DNA of 25,568 nt, taken from contig JAKSYS010000789.1 in the NCBI GenBank assembly GCA_022925895.1, positions 1-25,568 on the forward strand. Direction: 5' to 3'. This stretch comes from Fragilaria crotonensis (lineage: Eukaryota > Bacillariophyta > Fragilariophyceae > Fragilariales > Fragilariaceae). The notes under the pieces were generated by a model. It did no database searches. It had not been told where the DNA came from and saw only the letters and a program-made list of their open reading frames with translations. A program made the translations under genes and the position numbers. Shown here piece after piece: positions 19,584-25,568 of this stretch (position 1 is the first letter of the stretch; every line of letters begins with the position of its first letter).

Positions 19584-20382
19584 TTTGGCCAAGGTTTCCG
19601 ATGACCTTTCAAATGCGAGAGTCAATCTCCACGTCGGATCCAGCTCATCTTAGTTTGGCATCCTAGCCATCCTTCTCAACTGGAATTGATAAGCTTGACG
19701 ATCACCAGGTATTGCTTGATCCATTCTTGGAAAATCAGAAGCGCGTTCTTTCGGAACATCAGCTATGCTAAAGAGCACGGATTTGAATTATCCCAAGAAG
19801 ATGAATGCGACAGTCAAAGGCATCAATGAATGGAACATTGCCAAGTCTACGGGTTGATCTACGCCAAACTTCTATGCGCCTGGTTGTGAACGCCAGGAAA
19901 GGGACTGATCACAACCCAGTTTGTATGTCATGCCAAAATTTTTCTGGGGCGTGGTGTTAGCACCGCTCTATTGCGAGCGAGTGAATGCGAAAGTGTGCAC
20001 TAACTACTTAGTACATCAGGTGTTTAAATTAATGGTGGATTGTACACCTTATGATACACCTTTTCATTTGAATTGTTAGGACACGATTCCAATGCACCAA
20101 CCACAGGTAAAGCTGCGCGATATTGTGGTCAAGCCAAGCTTAATGATTTGCATTCATGCTGCCAAGGGCTCACAAGGACTGAGTGGTTTTGTTGCTGAAA
20201 GGTGATGCGAACGTGCATGCTATTGCGACATGCGAGTCTGTCTGACAAGCTCTCTAGACTAAATGTGGAAGTATCGGACAAACAAGGAATTTACTTCTAA
20301 GAAACTCTTTGCAAATTTACGGTTGAGCAACAATTTTATTTAGCCAATCTATGACACCTACGTAGGGCAGAGTAGAGTGGAG
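19584..20382. other. Intergenic, with possible decayed coding fragments in the first 280 bases
   Basis: Short stretches that look coding occur in different frames: VALIDLDLAKVSDDLSNARV (about 19564-19650), LDDHQVLLDPFLENQKRVLS (about 19695-19755) and ISYAKEHGFELSQEDECDSQ (about 19757-19820). They may be the broken C-terminal part of the gene at 18969. From about 19900 to 20382 nothing is recognisable. The kinase gene ends at 20383 on the other strand, so its 3' untranslated region lies here. Confidence 0.4.
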
Positions 20383-22769
20383 CTAGATTGACGCGCTTGT
20401 TCTCAGGTCGGCAACGAACACTTTTCGAAACTCCTCAAACGACACGGTCCCTGTGTTAGTCAGGTCCATGATATTGAACAACTCTGCAATCTCATTGTCT
20501 GTGTATTCGGGATCCATATCTCGCATAATCTTCGCGACGGACTCGCGTCCGAAACCCATTACCGTCCACACCGACAGCAAGGAAGGCTTCCATCGGATTG
20601 TTGTACGGGAACTCTTTTTCAATCTGTGGACGATGGCCTTCTTCAAATCGCGTCGCAAGCATAATTCACGGAGTGATGCCTTTGCATCGGGATTCAAATC
20701 CATGAGTCGGCGGTACTCTCTTCCTGCCATGACTTGGCAAACACAGGAATCTGATTCACATCGGGCGGTACAGTTTCGCTTCAATCCTGTGATTACCGAT
20801 TGCTCACCACAAATATTGCCTTTACTGGCCGTGAAGACATGCTCACCTTCCACTGTGACCTTGACGTCACCGCTGTCAACAATGTAGAGAGTATCCCCAT
20901 TCGCCCCCTGGCTGTATATCACGTCGCCTTTCTTGAAGGTTTGTATTGGATTATTCTGGAGAGTAAGGATCATCTTTGCTCTGTTTCTCCTTCGGATGCG
21001 ATCCTTCTCCTTGACTGCAAGCATCAAGCCCAGTTCGGATGATTGCAGGTACTTTGAAAGTATTCTCGACTTATTTCAATCACGTGGACTGGTGTCTTGC
21101 ATCGAATCGTACCAGACCGAATACTCTTTGGATGGAGCAATGCACCTTCACCAAAGAAATCGCCTTGGCTTCGTTCAGCTCTAGATCCATTTGAAGTCGT
21201 GACTTCAATCGTCCCCGAATTGATAATGTACATGTGGTTTCCAATGTCGCCCTCATTGTAAACAATATGGTTCTTAGGGAAGAATTTGTGCTTCATGTTC
21301 TCAGCAAGCAGACTGCGAAATTCAGCCATTGATATTGATTCATCGTGGTCCGTATCATCATGTGTCTCTCCATCAGTATGGTGTAGCAGCGGCAAGAAAC
21401 CGCCATTCTTGGCGTACATTGTTTTGAATGACTCATCAATTAACGATGTTTGTCGCCGAGTGTGGTTTTCGTTATCGCTCCAGTTCACGACATCCTGCAG
21501 AAAATTAGCTTGCAGCCTAGTCTTCATGGCGCGAATACGGCGCAATCGTTCGTCTGATCCAGTAATGGCGGCGGTAGGCGCAGTCGTTCCGTTGACCCAT
21601 GGATGCTCCAACATTTCTTCAGCCGTCATCCTTTTGCTGGCGTCAGGTTCAATGAGTCGTTCCAGTAGTTCTTTCGCACTCGCTGACAAATGAGCCGTCA
21701 TGGGTGAATCACGAATAGGTGGAGGCACGCCACTCTTGATGCGAGTTTCCAATTCCTCATCGGTTAGGTTTCCCGTGAGAACAAATGGATGTAGGCCCAC
21801 GAGCATGATGTAGAGTATTACGCCAAGAGCCCACATATCCATCGGCGGTTCAAAGGGTTCCGATGCTTCCTTCTTATGAAAGGTTTCGGGTGGAGCGTAT
21901 GCAGGAGTGAATGCCGTACTCTGGTTATCTCCGCCTGGTATCTGCGTGCAGCCAAAGTCAACTAATTTGACAATCGAATCTGACGCCTGTTCGGAGCTCA
22001 GCATGAGGTTTTCTGGTTTTAAATCAGCGTGCACCACACCAATGCCATGGAGAAAGGCCAACGCGGATGCCACTTCCCGAACGAGTCTCGCGGCATCTGC
22101 TTCCGAGTAGGCTCCATTCTTGATTAAATGATCAAACATCTCACCACCTGATATGTAATCCATGACAACGTGGAAGTAATCCTCGTCTTCAAAATAGGTA
22201 TGAAGTGATACGATATGAGGATGTCCTCCGAATTGTAGTACATATTGCATAGCCCTCATTTCTCTTTGAAAGGAGTCCCGATCTGTGTAGGATCGGCTTA
22301 TGCTCTTGACAGCCACCTGTTCCCCCGTCTTCTTGTCGACGGCCAGTTGTACCTTGGCATACGCACCCTCGCCCAATCGTTTGCTGGAAAGTGTAAAGTG
22401 AGTCTGAAGCATGTTTTCTTCATCCGTATTTTCACCGTCATTGTGAATACCTCGTTCGCAAGACGAGGCCATGGATAACAACGAAAATGATGGAAAGTGC
22501 ATTTGGAACCTGGACAATGCGGACGCAGTAGCCGTAGTCATTTCATCACGACGTTTTTGCTGTTTCAGAGCAGCATTACAGTTGATCCGCTGCCGTAATG
22601 ACAGCAGTTTTTCCCCATCTGTGTCGATGCCATCATTAGCGGAATCGTTGTCGATCCACCAACACAAGAGCGCTGCGGCAGTAGCAGCTGCTGCTGACGC
22701 TGTCCAAGGAATTGCCGCAAGAGGATCGTGATACATCCGATTCCTTCGTGGAATCAAATGTCGATACAT
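20383..22769 (-). CDS. Ser/Thr kinase with EF-hands and two cyclic-nucleotide-binding domains
   Basis: ATG at 22769, stop at 20383; about 795 residues once a single frame break is bridged. The break is at the TTT run 21053-21055, where one more base restores SREYFQKYLQSSELGL. Order: possible membrane segment (residues 17-38), then a CAMK-like kinase domain (about 125-392) with GEGAYAKV loop, Lys 155, HADLKPEN (Asp 249), DFG 271-273 and PPE 293-295. An EF-hand loop D-x-D-x-D-E-S-I-S-x-x-E follows at 472-483. The first cyclic-nucleotide-binding domain (about 495-570) has FGEGALL and the phosphate-binding Arg 551. A second such domain (CGEQSV...KRNCTARC) and a C-terminal EF-hand loop D-L-T-N-T-G-T-V-S-F-E-E complete it. 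The enzyme should phosphorylate proteins under joint Ca2+ and cyclic-nucleotide control, probably at a membrane. The Arg of the usual HRD is Ala, so activation-loop control may differ. Domain identities are firm; ligand specificity is not. Confidence 0.88.
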
Positions 22770-23827
22770 TGTATATTGTATCGAGCGCAGTGATGTGAGG
22801 TGTGAGGCGTGTGTCGTATATTCAGTATAATAGATAATAGGCGATCGGCGCCAATGGGTTCGTTCCTTTCTTGTCTTTTTGGACGACTATGAGCGTACCA
22901 ATACTAGAGTTGGAGCACACCTGGCACTGAAGTAATCCGCGCGTGTTCGATGAAATCTAGCGTATAGCTTTAGCGTCACAATGAAGATGAAGTAATTAGG
23001 AATCCAAGCCGAGCAATCCAGCACGTAGCGTCGAGCCTGGAGAAGATTCACCCAGTACGATAGGACGATACGACGATTATGAATGCAAAGGTGAAAGTTG
23101 ACTGACACCACCACAACACCAAAAGGCAAACAAAAGAACAAATATGAATTGGTTCTTGTTGCAAATGTGCTCTTCTGCGTGGGCTCAGTGTTCTTACGGA
23201 TTGTGCAATGTGGACGACAATCAGGAGAACGGATCGATGTCGTTATTTTTTATGCTCATACCGATTTGTTGGATGTCCTGTTGACTCGTCGGTTTTGTGC
23301 GGTGATGAGTCGTCTGGTCCTAGTAGAGAGTTCTACGAGGAATGCTCGTAGTGGTGCAAAGCATGTCATCCCTCGTATGCATACTTGCAACTTGCATACA
23401 AGTCGTACAGTAGATAGGAGGTTTCTTTGTGATTCGTGGATGGGCAGGTGGTGACATCGCACATTCCTCAATGCGTGGTCTGTCGTCGGCCGTATCATCA
23501 TAGTTTGCGCTGCTTGTATGTCATACGCTTGTGCTGTGCAGGATCCGATTAGAATGCAAGGAAATGACGTCAACATTATCGTCACAGTAATGAAGCTGCG
23601 TGGGACCTTCACGTAGAGCACAAGTGACACGCGTAGGCCGAAGAAAACACGGAATCTTCGTTTCTCATTTTTCATGGGTTTTCCAATACGCCGGCCCAGC
23701 CTCTTCCACGCCAGCCCGTTAATGTTTGAATGTTGTTATGCGTGGAACAGCATGCTTGAAACGACTCTCCGTTAGTACCGAATGATTTCCATTGCCATGT
23801 GTTATGTTTGCATATGATATTAGCCCT
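22770..23827. other. Intergenic, promoter side of the kinase; no convincing gene
   Basis: The kinase ATG is preceded on the minus strand by an A/T-rich leader (ACAATATACA directly before ATG). One ATG-initiated frame at 23675-23256 on the minus strand gives 139 residues with a hydrophobic stretch (SFITVTIMLTSFPCILIG) near residues 27-44. It has no family signature and may be chance. A + strand frame at 23098-23454 starts only at TTG and is not supported. Confidence 0.4.
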
Positions 23828-24469
23828 GTGCCGCCACTCGACGGCGGCATTTGCGGATTTTTACCAGTAATGCCGCCACTCGTACAACAGGGCGGCATTT
23901 GCGGATTATTTTCTACCAGTAATGCCGCCACCACTCGTACAACATGGCAGCATTTGCGGATTTTCTACCAGTAATGCCGCCACTCGTACAACAGGGCGGC
24001 ATTTGCGGATTTTCTACCAGTAATGCCGCCACTTTCGTACAACAGGCGGCATTTGCGGATTTTCTACCAGTAATGCCGCCACTGCAACAGGGCGGCATTT
24101 GCGGATATTTTCTACCAGTAATGCCGCCACTAGTCGTAAACGGCGGCGGCATTTGTGAATAACTATGATAATTCATCACACCTCGATCCATTTCAAGCAA
24201 TGTGGTATGAACTACAATACTAATCAGTGTCTCTACCAGTAATGCCACCACTCGTACCCGACGGCTCATCTTGTGGATTATTTTCTACCAGTATTAATGC
24301 CGCCACTTGTATACAATGGCGGCATTTGTGGATTTTTTTCTACCAGTAATGCCGCCACTTGTATGCTGTGGCGGCATTTGCGGATTATTTTCTACCAGTA
24401 ATGCCGCCGCCTTCACAAATGGCGGCATTTGCGGATTATTTTCTACCAGTAATGCCGCCAATTGTTCGG
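23828..24469 (+). repeat. Array of palindromic ~50-bp units, left arm
   Basis: Eleven units and a half unit follow the consensus AATGCCGCC - variable 10-13 bases - GGCGGCATTTGCGGATT, then TTTTCTACCAGT. Each unit is itself an inverted repeat (ATGCCGCC / GGCGGCAT). Unit starts include 23869, 23921, 23972, 24022, 24072, 24120, 24347, 24399 and 24451. The run is interrupted at about 24158-24231 by unrelated sequence, and the unit at 24240 is degraded. Confidence 0.9.
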
Positions 24470-24507
24470 AGACATTATATATCTTAGTTTCATCAACAAG
24501 AAAGAGC

Positions 24508-24581
24508 AGCAATGCCTAGGTTAGTAGGTTACAAACTTGTTTTTTGAAACAAGGTCCGGGGTTCGATCCCCGAAAAATGCT
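24508..24581 (+). other. tRNA-like sequence with A and B boxes
   Basis: This 74-nt stretch fits a degenerate tRNA shape. A possible D arm CCTA-GGTTAG-TAGG is followed by an anticodon-like hairpin CTTGT...ACAAG with a T-rich loop, and a perfect five-pair T stem CGGGG/CCCCG with TTCGAT in the loop. The A-box-like TAGGTTAGTAGG is at 24517-24528 and the B box GGTTCGATCC is at 24560-24569. The ends AGCAATG and AAATGCT pair only partly, the anticodon loop is 8 nt and the T loop is 6 nt, so it is not a normal tRNA. With one T fewer in the run the anticodon would read TTG (Gln). It may be a tRNA pseudogene, a SINE head or a chance match; the intact B box favours tRNA origin. Confidence 0.5.
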
Positions 24582-24771
24582 AAAAACCTATTTCTTGTGA
24601 TAATCAAAATTCGGAAACTATCGTGATGCGTAGTACAGTTGTGAAAAAGGACACCGCTAGCTGTGACATTGTTCATGGTAGCAGCAGATCCGAGATCAAC
24701 AGGGAAACCATCATGAGAAGGAGTACAGTTGTGAAGAAGCAAGAACAAGGCTGCTGTCTCGACGTTGCCAT

Positions 24772-25080
24772 CATTACTGGTAGCACACATTTTGCAAATG
24801 CCGCCATTTTGGCGCAGTCAGCGGCATTACTGGTAGCGTATTCCCAAATGCTGCCATTTTCAAAGTTGGCAGCATTACTGGTAGCATTTCATTTGCAATT
24901 GCCGCTGTTTGAAAAGTCGGTGGCATTACTGGTATAATCCGGAAATGCCGCCTTCGTGAAGGAGCGGCGGCATTACTGGTGAAAATAATCGGAAATGCCG
25001 CCACAGCATACAAGTGGCGGCATTACTGGTAGAAAATTATTCGAAATGCCGCCATTTACAAAGTTGGCGACATTACTGAA
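24772..25080 (-). repeat. Array of palindromic ~50-bp units, right arm (inverted)
   Basis: Six units of the same family read in reverse (GGCATTACTGGTA between units). The three next to the centre are diverged (TGCTGCC...GGCAGCA, TTGCCGC...GGTGGCA). The three outer ones match left-arm units at 24399, 24347 and 24295 in order. Confidence 0.88.
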
Positions 25081-25568
25081 AGCAATGCTGTTTGTCTACG
25101 TGAATGCAACAATGATTAAAATTTAGGCCTCTCCCTTGCTTATTCTTAAACGCTACTTCACTACTCCACTGGCTGATTTCTAGAAAGACCGCTGTGACAC
25201 CGACAAAGAGATGGCTTCATCTTGCACTTTGTTACAAACTTTGCCACTCCCTACATAGCTTCTGTACGTTGCTCGACCTGTGGCCTGCACCATTGCAGCA
25301 TTGCCTTGCACTTTGGATGTCCTGATTGTCCCACCTTTTCTACAGCAACTACATACTCCTTTCAAAGCAACCGCTCTGATGGAATTATGTTATTTGCCAT
25401 CAGAACACCAGAGTTACGGTACTTCTATAGCATCCTCAACAAAAATATTAGCAAAAGTAAATAAGGACCATGTTGCGTGGCAGTACATCTTTGAAGCTAC
25501 GCATTCTTCTGGATCCTAAGAAAGGCAGGACAATGAATGGCGAGTGTCGTGTCAGCATCACAGATTAC
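25081..25568. other. Unassigned right edge
   Basis: No convincing gene was found. A + frame (25222-25464) contains a Cys/His-rich stretch (RCSTCGLHHC and FGCPDCP) but starts only at TTG. It could be part of an exon continuing from elsewhere. No repeat or RNA gene was seen. Confidence 0.3.

Larger units (their letters stand above)
23828..25080. mobile_element. Candidate foldback-type element
   Basis: The two arms (23828-24469 and 24772-25080) are arrays of the same unit in opposite orientation around a unique centre of about 300 bp. Inner spacers match one to one between arms: ACTTGTATGCTGT at 24357 is the exact complement of ACAGCATACAAGT at 25003, and the neighbouring GCCTTCAC unit also pairs. 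Terminal inverted repeats made of tandem subrepeats are known from foldback elements. No transposase gene is present and no target duplication could be fixed, so the mobile nature is inference. Confidence 0.45.

Noticed and set aside
18924-19625. A 233-residue minus-strand frame
   Set aside because: It has no recognisable motif, and the + frame has a CxxCxCxxC motif and a coherent coiled coil. The choice is not certain.
20383-22769. Two separate genes, a kinase and a cyclic-nucleotide/EF-hand protein
   Set aside because: The frames meet at a TTT run inside the end of the first cyclic-nucleotide domain, and one base joins them into a conventional sequence.
20383-22769. A pseudokinase, because of the changed HRD motif
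   Set aside because: The catalytic Asp 249, Lys 155 and DFG Asp 271 are all present; only the regulatory Arg is changed.
23828-24469. A CRISPR array, because of regular palindromic repeats with variable spacers
   Set aside because: Spacers are only 10-13 bp and related to each other, the repeat is inverted on the far side, no cas genes are present and the genome is eukaryotic.
23719-24512. Minus-strand frames encoding repeats of NNPQMPP and GGITGRK
   Set aside because: They are translations of the palindromic DNA array, start at non-ATG codons and change frame whenever the spacer length varies.

Overview
The window looks like nuclear DNA of a microalgal eukaryote, most likely a diatom. That rests on the style of the retroelement and Harbinger proteins, the multi-sensor kinase, the absence of bacterial operon or ribosome-binding-site structure, and the large share of transposable-element DNA. 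The assignment is inference, because no rRNA or organelle marker is present.

Layout. (1) Positions 1-2172 hold the 3' part of a cysteine-rich tandem-repeat protein gene, with a truncated, decayed copy of its 3' end and 3' flank at about 2483-2890. (2) Positions 3739-4914 hold a frame-broken gene of unknown function. Its 3' end runs into a tandem array of about 170-193 bp units. (3) A 9.06-kb non-LTR retrotransposon (LINE) at 5258-14316, minus strand, sits inside that array. It is flanked by a perfect 16-bp target-site duplication. The reading order is ORF1, then ORF2 with endonuclease, reverse transcriptase, RNase H and a CCHC knuckle. (4) A complete PIF/Harbinger DNA transposon lies at 15088-18533. 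It has TAA target duplications, 15-bp perfect terminal inverted repeats, a Myb/SANT-type ORF on + and a DDE transposase on -, facing each other. (5) A small unrecognised gene lies at 18969-19583. (6) A kinase gene lies at 20383-22769 on the minus strand, with the order membrane segment, kinase, EF-hand, two cyclic-nucleotide-binding domains and a second EF-hand. (7) A foldback-like structure lies at 23828-25080: two arrays of short palindromic units in opposite orientation, with a tRNA-like sequence carrying A- and B-box motifs in the unpaired centre.

Almost every multi-kilobase gene is interrupted by single-base frame changes, several of them at short homopolymer runs. This affects both transposons, the 3739-4914 gene and the kinase. 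It may be real decay of the mobile elements, but the kinase suggests that part of it is consensus error in the assembly. The genes do not form a pathway. The region is best read as a transposon-rich stretch with one clear host signalling gene and one host repeat-protein family.
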